Positions 1 to 11,600 of a DNA stretch of 64,000 nt are shown here, in pieces; within the stretch, counting starts at the first letter, position 1, and every line of letters begins with the position of its first letter. The DNA lies in assembly GCA_022749755.1 (NCBI GenBank), contig CM040447.1:6842545-6906544 (forward strand), given 5' to 3'. The notes beneath the pieces are model-generated. The model did no database searches. It was not told where the DNA came from and was given only the letters and a program-made list of their open reading frames with translations. The translations under genes and the position numbers were made by a program. The stretch is from Azadirachta indica (taxonomy: Eukaryota > Streptophyta > Magnoliopsida > Sapindales > Meliaceae).

Positions 1-2527
1 CTCTAAACTATATTTTAAAGCAATACAGTGAAATGATACTATGATGCATTCCAGATGCTGGTCTAGTAAAACTGAAGGACACATACCTTGAAAGATAAAA
101 CTACACCGGGTTTTAGGACAGATCCCGCCTTCACAACCACACCATTGCATAATATTGCATGCCTTAACTCACAACCATCTTCAATGGTGACATTATCCCA
201 TATGTAGGAACCTTCTATTAGAACATTTGATCCAATAGTACAACCTTCCCCGATAACTGAATTAGAAATTTTAGTGTTGCTTCCAATTCTAGTGCTATAT
301 CCAATAACAGTAAACGGACCAACTTGTGCAGAGCGTGATTGTACTATTTCTGAAGCATATGAAGTTAAGAAAAGATGGTTAGTGGAAATGCCAAAAGATT
401 AAACCAAATATATACATAAAGAACAGCATAAAAGAAAATACAGATTGAGGGATAATAAGTGGTAAGGTCTAAGGTGTTTTCTCCATTCAAATATGTAAGG
501 TAAAGTAAGTTAACCATAAAACTTACCTGATGCTCGATACATTCCTTGTCTCTCAAGTTTAGTTGCACGATTTCCACAGAACTTGACGTCAGAAACATAA
601 GGATATGTCCATCTCTGAATTATATCCTTACTTATGATATCATAGCTTCTATAGTTATCGATCCTAGCCGCATAGCTTGAGTGGATTTCATGAGCATATA
701 TTTTATACCCCATGATCTGATAGCATAAACAATTGTACCTTAAAAGGAATCAGATAACGAGAAAAGGAATAATACTAACAGGAGCATATTCCTGAGACCA
801 CTTTGATGCAACAAAAATAAACCATGCATATAGAACCATATATTTGCTCATCACAGTACTTAAAATAGGATACTTAAAAAAACACGTAGAAACAAATACA
901 CACATCATCAAGAAGCAGCCCCTTTACAAAATGGCGACGAAGATGTTGATAGTCAAAATTATCTGTGAAAAGGCTGAGCACTTCCGGAGAACAAATGTCA
1001 ATATAGCAATCCTGCAAAAATAAAAATATTTGGAAGTAAATATTATCAAGCCATATCAACAATTATTGCATAAAGTAAATCACAATCCTCATCTTTGGAG
1101 AAAAGCGTGGAAATAAGGAAAATCAAAAAGAAAATGAAATTTACATCAAATTATTGCAAACCAAAATCCATTAACAGTAAGAACTTATGCATTTCAGTTT
1201 GCTTCATAATTATAAGATAAAAATTATGAATAGAGGAATTGGAGGAAAGAAACAAGGGATTAACCTGCTTGTCATTGTGCACAGAAATGGAAGGATTTTC
1301 AGCTAGCAACATTTTGTCAAGACATATAGTCCCTTTTGAAAGTTCTGCCTTCTCCTCATAATATAGCAGCTGCTTTGTATTAGGATCTATTGTCATAAAC
1401 AGCTCATCAGTACCAAGTCTAGATTGATGAGTGATTGGAGAAGGTTTTGACTGCTTAATAATCATGGTCATTACAGCCTTGTCATCTTTCTTTTTTCTGT
1501 CTTTATGTTCTTGCAGTGCTTGGGTAAGTGACATGTTGCTCACAGTATCTCCACTAATGAGAACAAAATCTCCGTGTATCTTGAAAGACAAAACAAGATC
1601 AACAGATTACAGAGTGTAACAGTTGCAGGCTCCAAACGCAATCATAAAGAGTCTCAGAAGAGTATGTTAACATGCTGCAAAAACTTTGATGCGCCAAGAC
1701 TTCAAGACTGCAAGTGAAGAGAGAAGCATACCACATTTCTTTCATAAATTAAGCGCAAAGCATCCCCAGCACTAATAGAATGATGGGACTCTATCGTCTT
1801 CACTGAAAAATTTGGTTGAGAATACCACTCTGAATTCTCCAAATAATCAATCACTTGTCTTGAGTGAGCACAGCAGAAGACAAAAACCTCTGCAACTCCT
1901 GCAGATTCCAGCCATGCCAATGTGTAATTTATCATGGGAATATTCACCAGCGGTAACAATACCTGGGAAACAAAAGTAATAAAAGAACATGTTGGCACCA
2001 GAAATGGCATCAGAAATGTTATTAAATTTTTTCTATCATATATTCACCAAAATAATTAACACAATTGTTTAGAAAATCCTATCAAAGCTAATTCAGAAAA
2101 TTGCTTTTAATTAAATTGGGCATATGTATTTTTCCCTTCTGCCCAAATATAATGCAGTGAAGTCCAAATAACAGTTTCCTTTCTCTCATGTGCTCGCAAA
2201 ACAATAAAAGAGACAAAACCCAAGCTTTAACAATCTGAATCAACAAAGCATTTGAATTTACTTTCCCAATTTAAGATAAACCTAGCTTGATTTCATTCTA
2301 TAAGCATAAACCTTTCATTCAAGAGATAAAATACATCATCCAACCATCATACAAAGCTCCATAAATTATCAGGCGGCAGTTCAAGTGTGTACCTTGGGGC
2401 GTTCGAGAGTGATGGGTCGAAACTTGGTGGCAAAACTATCAGCTAAGAGGATGGCTTGCAATGGCTGACGAGCCAAATCATCCGGGTCCTCTGAAACCCT
2501 AGATGCACCCTTCTTCTGTGCACCCAT
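1..2527 (-). CDS. eIF2B5: Translation initiation factor eIF2B subunit epsilon (partial, 3' part outside window)
   Basis: Catalytic subunit of the eIF2B complex, the cytosolic GDP/GTP exchange factor for eIF2. Six exons are visible: 2393-2527, 1732-1962, 1265-1579, 904-1011, 527-716 and 87-349. They join in frame to 414 codons, against roughly 700 residues for the family, so the gene continues left of base 1. The protein starts [10 protein letters not shown]. It then shows the nucleotidyltransferase-like fold ([39 protein letters not shown]). From about residue 340 it shows left-handed beta-helix hexapeptide repeats ([34 protein letters not shown]). The catalytic C-terminal W2/HEAT domain is not in the window. 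The start is the first ATG of the conserved frame. All visible introns are GT-AG. Identification is by recognised family sequence; confidence is high. Confidence 0.93.
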
Positions 2528-2692
2528 GTTTTGTTTCCTCCTCCTTCCGGTTAACAATGGTGTTTAGTCTATGTAGTAGTCCACAAGCTCTGAAGTAAAT
2601 ATAGATACCTTGTTTTCTCTTCGATTGTAACTGTATGCAAAAGTGAGACCGTCAGATGCCGGTGGCTGTTGGTGCTTTTATAGGAATTCCGG

Positions 2693-2917
2693 TGTTAGGA
2701 CTCTTAGTACTATTGCTATTCTATTTGTAGGAATTCATTAGATTATTTGAATTAAATTAGATTAGGAGATTTGTCATTACATTCCTATAAAAAGGAGTGA
2801 TTTTGAGAGTTGAATAACAACGAAAACTTTACCCTAAATTATATTCTCCTTCCTGCGTTTCTTCCTCTTGTCACTGTTCTGTTTTCTCTTTCTCTCTTCC
2901 TTGGCAGCAATCTGTGA
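2693..2917 (+). mobile_element. Possible solo LTR of a Copia-like retrotransposon
   Basis: The block begins TGTTAGGACTC, a common Copia LTR start. It contains a TATA-like CTATAAAAAGG (near 2785), then a C/T-rich stretch (2849-2903) resembling an LTR R-U5 region. The same five bases, TCCGG, flank both proposed ends (2688-2692 and 2918-2922), as a target-site duplication would. Against this, the right end reads TGTGA rather than the canonical CA, and no internal retroelement sequence or primer-binding site follows. A five-base match can arise by chance. Confidence 0.3.
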
Positions 2918-5900
2918 TCCGGCGATAAGGAATTCTTTACTTTCAGTTTAGTGAGACGGAGAAGAAGAAAGGGAAACGACTGCTGATTCAAAACAGTGCT
3001 CACTCGGCGATTCCCCATTGAAGAAGAGGAATAGCTAAGAGCATAGTAAATTACGCATTTACCCTAGTTTACATTCTAGGGTCTGCTAGCGTTCTAAAAT
3101 TTGGGAAAATTTTTGTCTTTTACGATTAGGATAATAACATAAAAGTCCCTATATTCTTGTAAATAATATAGAAAACGTAATTTAATCCTTTTTAACATTT
3201 AGGCCTCTATCAGCATAAGATGCTAAAACCTAATAAATGAATTCTTTGATTTTTTTTTTCCTTTACTCATTTTTTTCAAAAAGAAAAAACTCAAATCATA
3301 AACAACAAAAACAAAGAAAATACATAATCAAAAGACTACACATTCATGCCCATTTCAAAAGAAAATCAATATGTATTTATCAAAAAAAAAATTTACTTGT
3401 AATTTTTAATAGAAATAAAATAAAAAGGATATAAATTATTGAATAACTAGAAAAAATAAAATTAGTGCATTTTAACGACAAGATTATATAGAATTGAAGG
3501 AAAAAAAAGAATGAAATTAGTATATTTAGTCATAAGATTATATAAAATTGAAGTAAAAAATTAGGGTCTATTAGATAAAATTTTCTATTTTTAAAATAAG
3601 AAATATAAGGAATTATTAAAATACAAATTTTTAAAAAAAAAAAAACTTGCATGATCTTTTTTTTTTTTTAAGTTTATGGTGTAATACCTATATTCAATTT
3701 GGAGCACGTTTAGTTATTGAGGTTGTCTAAAATTTGTAAGAATAATGCTTGGTTTAATGAGTTAAATATCATCTTCATGTATGTACTTTTATCATACTAA
3801 ATTATATTGTTGAATTTTATTTTACTATTACATAATTACAAACTCTCAAATTCTAATTAAGTTTAGAATTAATTAAAAAACTATACTTGATTACTAGTTA
3901 AATTTTAATTGAAAAAAGATATTAAAATAATATAAATCAAATACATATTTTTATTTTTTTAAATTATATCAAGCATATTTTTATAGTCTTAATTTAAAAA
4001 ATAATTTTTAAGTAAATTAAAAAATAAAATAAAATGTTTTTTTCTCATAAAGAAAATTGAGAAATGTTATGCTTTTGGTTCAACCTTAAGGGTTTAAATT
4101 CTTATTTTGCACCTTAGATTTAATAGCTTATTGACATTTAATGACAACAGAGATCTATTTGTTAAATAATAAATTATATCCTTCAATAATATTTTGTTGA
4201 AATTAACGGACTAGGATGTTATTATTCCATACATATAATTCTATTTTTCTTTGAATTTTCAGATTCCCTTACTTGTAATTTCAACAAGTTAAACAAGTTT
4301 TTCAAGGATGTTGATAAGTTATAAAATAAATATATTTTGAGATTTGTATTTTAATGTGACACTCAGATTTTAAATATTAATCAGTGTTAGAATAATAACC
4401 TTCAAAATGATTGAAGTATTTTGTAACTTTATATTTAAAATTTAATCTTATATTTTTGTTTGAGAATAAGAATTTATTTGTTTCTAATAGATAAATTATA
4501 CTTTTCTTTAAGAAATTGTTAAAAATTAGAAATTTATAAGGTGTTATATTATTTTAATAAATAAAGATATTTATTTATTTATTGTACCAAAATAAATTTT
4601 TATTCCAAGTTCAAATTAACCATTATCGTGTATAATTTTGATAACGTAATTTAAAATTTGAGAGTATTTCACTAATTTAATTAGACATCGAAAACTTGTT
4701 TAATATAAATAAAAGTTATCTTCATTTTTATATCATATTAAAGTACAGTATTATTATTATTTGTTCACATAAATAATAAATGGAATAGTATTATTTTTGC
4801 CCTCAAACTTTGTTGAAATGACAAATTAATACATAATTTGCTCAACTTTGCTGTTTTAATCCTTAATAACGCAATGCAAAAAATAGGGTTAGAATTAAAA
4901 GCAAAAAGACAGTAGGGATAAGGGCCGGGATCCGTATTCTCGTCCCCCCAGTTGGATAGAGATCCACTGCCCTGACCTATTTGCAATTTGGCCAAAACGA
5001 AAATGAGTTGGGGGATTATATTTGACCTTTGTTTTAAATTTATAAATTTTAGACCTATTATTTTAAGATGTGTTTAACTCATGATTTTATAAATGAAGTT
5101 CTATACTTTATAAATTCTTATTTTCGTAAAATAAATCACAAAATATTACCATTATTAGCTTTAGATTCAATCTAAATAGTACATAAAATCAACATAGATT
5201 ACACAGATAGCCAAATAACTCTTATATACATTGCATTTAGGTGCGTGTTGACAATTTGTTTTATGATTTCAAATGCTTGCCACCAAATAGATCTATTTGA
5301 TTAATACATAAAAAATAAATTAGCGTTAATTAATAAATTATGCAGAGGTATATTTTTACTCGAGAAATTATTCTGTTGTTAAAACAAGAAATATTAAGAG
5401 GAATATAAATTGTGTGTTGATTATTTATTGACTCAAGTTTTTTCGATATAATTAATAAAAATCAAAATATATAAAAACCCAAATCTTCAAAACATGCAAA
5501 TTAAGTATTCTAACTACTTAAAAGATAACACCGACCCCCTGCCTGCTAAGGGCAAGTTTGAGTAAAATTTGTTCTAATTTATTATTTTACTAAAATTTAG
5601 GGATGACAATGCCATTTTCCGTATAATGAATTCATAAATCTCATATATATGTGATGAAACACTGGAATGTTATTAGTAATATTCCCTTTCCAACGGATTG
5701 GATGAGCTAAAATTCACTTCCAAGGGTGATGGACGGCTGAGATCTAATGACCAGATATGAAAATCAGCCTACTTGTGACGATAACGTTACTCCCGACTGC
5801 AGAGAGTCATCTCCTCATGAATGGGATAATAACATTAGCATCCATGTTCTTTTATATTTTCGCAGATAAGGGCATGATTTACTCATTCTATCAAATAAGT

Positions 5901-6170
5901 TCTTTCCTCCTATGAAAATGACCAAATTATCTTATAACATTGATTTTTTTTTTAAAATGTTACAATCTTATATTATTTATAAATCTACTGATATACAATA
6001 AAAAATCTACTAAAAAGTTGAATACACTGTCATAACACACCATCTACCCTCCAACACTTAGATAATCTATTTTTATAGTAAAGAGAAATTTACATAGAAT
6101 TTTCGGGGAAATACCCATACAAATGAGAAATTCATACCCCTAACAAGAGGTAGGAATCAAACTCATGCCT

Positions 6171-6289
6171 TTTGATGTTTAGTTTATAGACTAAACTATA
6201 AGAGGTGTTCTAGTTATTTCAATGTAAATGAGGGATCTATTTGATACAAATGGAAAACCTATATCCTAATTAGTAACAATATAGAATAA
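6171..6289 (+). repeat. Direct repeat copy 1 (about 119 bp, spacing 186 bp)
   Basis: Near-identical to 6357-6475. It shares the run TTTATAGACTAAACT, the GTTCTAGT/CATTTCAATGTAAATG block and GATCTATTTGATACAAATGG, ending TAGAATAA. A few substitutions separate the copies (for example TATAAGAGG against TGTAAGGAG). This is a local duplication just upstream of the spatacsin promoter. No coding sense was seen. Confidence 0.85.
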
Positions 6290-6356
6290 TTGAATTTTGA
6301 TGTCCTGAGGGATCTAACCATCAGGCCACTGGCTTGATGGCTTTACAACATTGAAT

Positions 6357-6475
6357 TTTGATGTTCAATTTATAGACTAAACTGTAAGGAGTGTTCTAGT
6401 CATTTCAATGTAAATGGGGGATCTATTTGATACAAATGGAAAATCTATATCCTAATTAGTAACAATGTAGAATAA
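6357..6475 (+). repeat. Direct repeat copy 2
   Basis: Second copy of the repeat at 6171-6289, exactly 186 bases downstream. It ends about 55 bases before the inferred first exon of the spatacsin transcript. The 67-base spacer contains another TTGAATTTTGATG word (6290-6302) that recurs at 6351-6363. The true duplicated unit may therefore be the full 186 bases with a diverged middle. Confidence 0.85.
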
Positions 6476-6529
6476 ATGGGGCTCCAGCTTTCATTATCCC
6501 TCGCAAGAATTCATATACAGCGCGGATGA

Positions 6530-8648
6530 AAAAGTGAAATGTCGAGAACGCCCCTCTCATCGCTCGTCTGCTTCTCCTCCGTTGCCTTGAGAACGCAGCT
6601 TCGAATCGTAAAAACATAGTTGTCCTCACTCGAACGATCGATAATTTTTAATTTCCTCCCACTTCAGAGAATCTTCGCAGAAAAATTTAAAAAATAAAAA
6701 ACCAAACAAAAGGCCCTAAAGAGAGAAAAATTACAAAAAAAACTGAAAAATTCAGATAGCCAAAAGGAGAAGAAAGCTGTTGTTGATTTGCATAGATGAT
6801 GGCTGTGGTTAATTAAACGACAATTCGTTTTGAGGCTGCAGGTTTGCTTCTCGAATCCTCTCTCGCATTTGCTGATTTTTTGTTTTGAATTTGAATTTAC
6901 TTATTTAATTTATGATTTGATTAGGTTTTTGATCATGTTTCGTTTTGAATTTTCAATCTCATTTTTATTCTGTGATGCGTGTTTCGTATGTATTCTTTGT
7001 CGTTTAAGTTTGATTGTGAGGTGATGTCATTGAAATTTGATTACACTCATATTTTTATTATTTTTTTGAAATTTTCTTTGGATAATCAACTGTTTTATTA
7101 GCAGTTAGTGGTTCTTTAGTTAACTAGCTGCTGGCTGTGTTATGTTTATTTCCTTTTTTGGCTGCCTGGAAAGTACGGGAAGTTGCATGAGGTGATGTTT
7201 AGTTAAGAATAGGCAGAATTATACATTATTTAAGTTTCTAAGCTAGTTACTGATTGCGTGATTAGGCAATTGGAATTTGATTACACTCGTTTATATTTAT
7301 TTCTTTGTGGCTTTTCAAGCTCATACTAGTTCTTTAGTTGCATGTAGGAGTTTATTCCATAGCTACCTGATAGCTGTGTTCTGGTTAATTCCCTGTTTGG
7401 TTGCCTAAAAATCGAGGGAAGGTTATGATAGGTGACATTTAGTTAACAAAAGCAAGAGTTAAGAGTTATCATTTAGTGCTTAGTGAGAGAATTAGTAATC
7501 TGGACCTTTTCTGATTGTTGTATTAAGAAAGTTTGTTGTGACAAAAAGTAAGAGTTAAAGGGCTGTTTGGAATTGTTTACATATTTGTTTCTGGAAAATG
7601 TTTTGTAAAATAAACATGGTATGGTGAAAATTTGAATTTCTTATGTTAGAAATCCTGTAATTGAAAGATGGGCTTAGGAGATCAAAACAGGAAACTGTGT
7701 GTGACATTTGCATTTGGAAGAGTTTTAACAGAAGTAATAGAGATGTTTTTTGTTATTTTTGTATCTTGTTCTCCAAACAATCAAAGTTATCTTTTAGTTG
7801 TCTTTGAGTTTATGACTAGTTTTTGGAAACTGAAAATTGTAATATTCAAAGTAACAAAAGGTTTTCTTATTTTTTTTTGGGATTTGAAAAACAGAAAACC
7901 GGTTTTGGAGATAAGAACAAACACACCGTATTTTTTTTCTTCACCTTCTGTTTTAAAAGCTTTAGAGACTTAAGACTCTGGGTGCCCTCTAATTCTTAGC
8001 ATGTTGTTGGACATTGATGTCAAAGAATTGGATTTAATGGACTTCAGTGAAGCATAATCAATTGAATCTATTTATATGATAGTAGTGTACACATGTTTAA
8101 AACGAAACTGAAATAAATTGAATCAAAATGAATTCCTCCATACGTGGAATGAATAGCAAATGAATTTCAATAAATAATTATTCTCTAAACAACCATTATT
8201 GACATGCGTTTAAGAATGACCAGTGTGGGAAGAATGTTAGATACTGAAATACAGTGAGTTCTATGGGCCTTAAATAGTCAAAACTAACCTAACTTAGCTT
8301 GGTTGGAAATGAAGATTTCAACCAATTCAACAATTCCTTATATTAATTCCAAAATGAATTAAACTCAAAAGTGTGAATAATATTTTCAATGGCAGAATTC
8401 ATATGGCTTTATATGAAAGATTTCTGTAGTACGGAAGAGTCTAACTATTAGTTTCTTCCTTTATTTGCTCACTCCAGATTGTTTTGTTTATTATTATGTC
8501 TTGCATGCACAATAAATGAGTTTTGACTTTGCGCCATGAATTTAATCCTATTCCTTCTTTTTTGTCTCTTGAACAATGAACTTAATGCTGGCCATGCCAT
8601 CTCATTTTTCCCATATTTTATGGTTATGGTTCCTTTGTTCACTCTAGG
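6530..8648 (+). other. Inferred 5' UTR exon and first intron of the spatacsin gene
   Basis: 6530-6841 is a mixed-composition, purine-rich leader that ends in a good donor, CTGCAG|GTTTGC. The next convincing acceptor, CTCTAG at 8643-8648, lies five bases before the start codon at 8654. The roughly 1.8 kb between them is T-rich and intron-like, with no convincing coding sequence. A tiny upstream ORF of six codons (6796-6816) lies in the leader. This is inference from splice signals only; cDNA would settle it. Confidence 0.5.
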
Positions 8649-8653
8649 ATCAA

Positions 8654-11600
8654 ATGGATTGTTCTGTTGGGGATGAGGGCCCTGCAATATTGCAGTTGCA
8701 CAAATGGGGCCCTTCTCAATTCCAGTTCAACCTGTCAGAGTTTCGTGAAGCCTTTATATCTCCAACAAGAGAGCTATTATTATTGCTCTCATATCAGTCT
8801 GAAGCATTACTGTTTCCTCTAATCACAGGTGAATATTCTTACCTTGTCTCTGTCTCTTCCAGCCTGTCTTTATCTGATTATAGCTGTTTGGTGCCCATGG
8901 TAGCCGTACATGTATGTCTTTCCTCATTTGGTTATGTTGGTCTTCTTTTTTAATTTGTGTCATCTGTCCAGATTTGATTATTTTTTGTACTTAATTTTGG
9001 TTTGCAGGGGACTCTGTAGATTGTAACATTGTAGAAAACTGTTATGGTGAAAGTCTTCAAGATCCATGTTCATCTGCTCTAAGTAGGTCAGATTCAAAGG
9101 ACAATACATCATGCACTTCTGGATCAGTAATGGATTTTGATAATGGTTTTTCTCTGGACCGTAATTTTTCAAGATCTAGAAGTTGCCCTTTTGTTTGTAA
9201 TGTGAACTCACTGGCTTGGGGTGTATGTGGGGATGCCTCTAATCAGCACAATGATACCTCATTTAGAGAGCTTCTTTTTGTGGCTGGCAACCAGAGTGTG
9301 ATAGTCCACGCTTTTCGTCGTCCTAACAGTACCTGTTCAGCGACCCAATCCACTGTGCAAGATAATTTTGGGCAAGGGAGGTGGGTGGAGTGGGGGCCTT
9401 CTGCTACATCAGTTTATAATTTGGAGGAAGAGGAGCCTTCTAATTTATCTTGTGAGGCTTCTGGACTTGTTGAGGATGAGTATATGACGGATGTAAATAG
9501 GGAAATTTCACATAGTATGCACAAAGGAGGGGATGGTGAATCATTGAGAGGTGTTGGTTCAAAAAGGTGGTTGAGGTCCTTTCTCACCAGAGCCGAAACT
9601 TTCAAATTAGATGGCGACTGTTGGACAAGGTTTCCAGAGAAGGCATCATTTCCTGGCTCCGCAAAGGTTGTTTCATTTACCATTTTTGATAGTAGTTTAT
9701 CGCATCTGGAAGTCCCTGCTCGTGGAAACTCTGTATCTGCTGAGGAGAACAGGCAGGAGACTGTTCTGGATCTGAAGAAGGATTTGCCTGTAAATTCTCA
9801 TTTGGCTTCATCTAGCCTAAGCTTTCAGTCTGATGTGTTGCCCAATCTTTTAGGTATTGACAATAAAATTTCATTCAAATGCACTAGAGTGTTTTCTAGA
9901 AATTCACATGACTTACTTGGGTTCTTTTTAACATTAGTGGATCCTTTGTCTGTAAATGTTGGTGATGACAGTGAGAAAAACAGATGCAAAGATATAGTTC
10001 TTGTTTCTAGGTTAAGTAGTTGGGGAATCCAGTGGGTTTCTGCTGTGAAGCTTAAGGAACGTTTAAACAGAGGTTCAATGTTTGAGTGGACAGATTTCTG
10101 CTTTTCTGATGATCTTCTTGTTTGCCTTAGCTCTTCTGGCTTGATTATTTTGTATGCTGCTTTGTCTGGGAGCTATGTGGCAAATCTTGATCTTTCAAGT
10201 AGCTGTCAGCTCAACCTGTACTCAGATTTGTGGGAGCAAGATAAATTGTCCATAGCTGCTGAACTGCAAATTAAACAAATTGGTGAAGATTGTACCACAT
10301 CAACTGATCAAAATTATCACCTCTCTGGTGGAAGGATGTTTAAAAAGTTGATTGTTGCTTCGCATACCTCCCTACTAGCTGTTGTTGATGAATATGGTAT
10401 AATATATGTTGTATGTGCTGCTGATCATCTCAAAAAGTACAATGCATCCACAAAATCGCTTCCACATTCTTCACAATTAGGGGTTGGCATGTTGGTTGGT
10501 TGGGAGGCTGGTGGTTCTGATATAGGCCATCAACGGGTATATTCAAAATTTTCACATTGTTGTTATTTAGATATTCCATCTTTAACTCATGGAGATGCTT
10601 CTTCCTTCGACAATTTTGGGAATAACGTACATCGTAGATGGCAAGGCCACAGCCAGTGCGACGTGTGTTTGAGTGGATTTTCTGCTGCATCAAGGATAAA
10701 TGGCCAGAAGTTTTGTGATTCTGAGGTAAAGGTGGACCTCATGAGGAAAATAATTCTTCCCACAGACAGATTTCATGAGGATGATTGCATCTGTTTTTCT
10801 CCTTTGGGGATCACTCAGCTCATGAAGAATCATCATATTAAGGAGAAAAACAGTGCTAAGATTGTGCACTTTCATCTGCACACTGAGTCAGCAGTTCAGG
10901 ATGACAGTTTTTTACATCCTGCATCAGAAATGTTTTCACGACAGGGGAGAAAAGAAATTCCTGTTGGAGAAGCAGTTGGTTGCACTTTCCAGGGATCTTT
11001 TTATTTGGTTACTGAGGGTGGTCTTTCTGTAGTTCTCCCTGCTGTTTCAGTTTTGTCAAATTTCCTTCCTATTGAAACTATTGGATACCGGCAGCCATGT
11101 ATGAATAAGGGCAAAGGACGTCATGAAAATAGCACCCTTGGAATAGAAGAATCTAAACAGCCCTGGTCACCTTGGAAGGTTGAAATCTTGGATAGAGTTC
11201 TTCTGTATGAAGGCCCTGAAGAGGCAGATCGCTTGTGTCTGGAAAATGGTGAGAATAATACCTGAACTTTCCATATATATGGTCTTTGCTTGGGTGTCTA
11301 AAATTTGTTTTGGATCAATGCTTCAATCATCTACTGAATTTTAACAATTATTCTAACGCAAAGGGCGAAGGACTAGTTGTTGGTGAGGCCTCTTGGAAGT
11401 AAGAGGTCAAGGGATTCTGTTCCCTCAAACCAACCTTGGAGGTAAATAATTTAATTTCTCATTTTTGTGTGGGGCCAGGCATGTAATAAAAGAAAAACAT
11501 TCTATCTAGTGTAGATAAATTTAGTACTACTCAAGTTTATGCCTCAGACTTATTGATTCTAAATGAGGTTGATGTGATGCAATGAACTTATAGTTGACTT

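Larger units (their letters stand above)
2528..6529. other. Intergenic spacer, AT-rich
   Basis: Lies between the divergent eIF2B-epsilon and spatacsin genes. The first 150 bases contain the eIF2B-epsilon leader and promoter. A TG-starting LTR-like block (2693-2917) and a direct-repeat pair (6171-6475) are listed separately. The short islands of mixed composition at 4905-4990 and 5690-5830 may be old transposon fragments, but I recognise no coding domain in them. The rest is low-complexity A/T sequence with no supported gene. Confidence 0.6.

Noticed and set aside
4765..4995. 76-residue minus-strand frame in the first spacer
   Set aside because: No family resemblance, no splice or promoter context; probably chance or an old element fragment.
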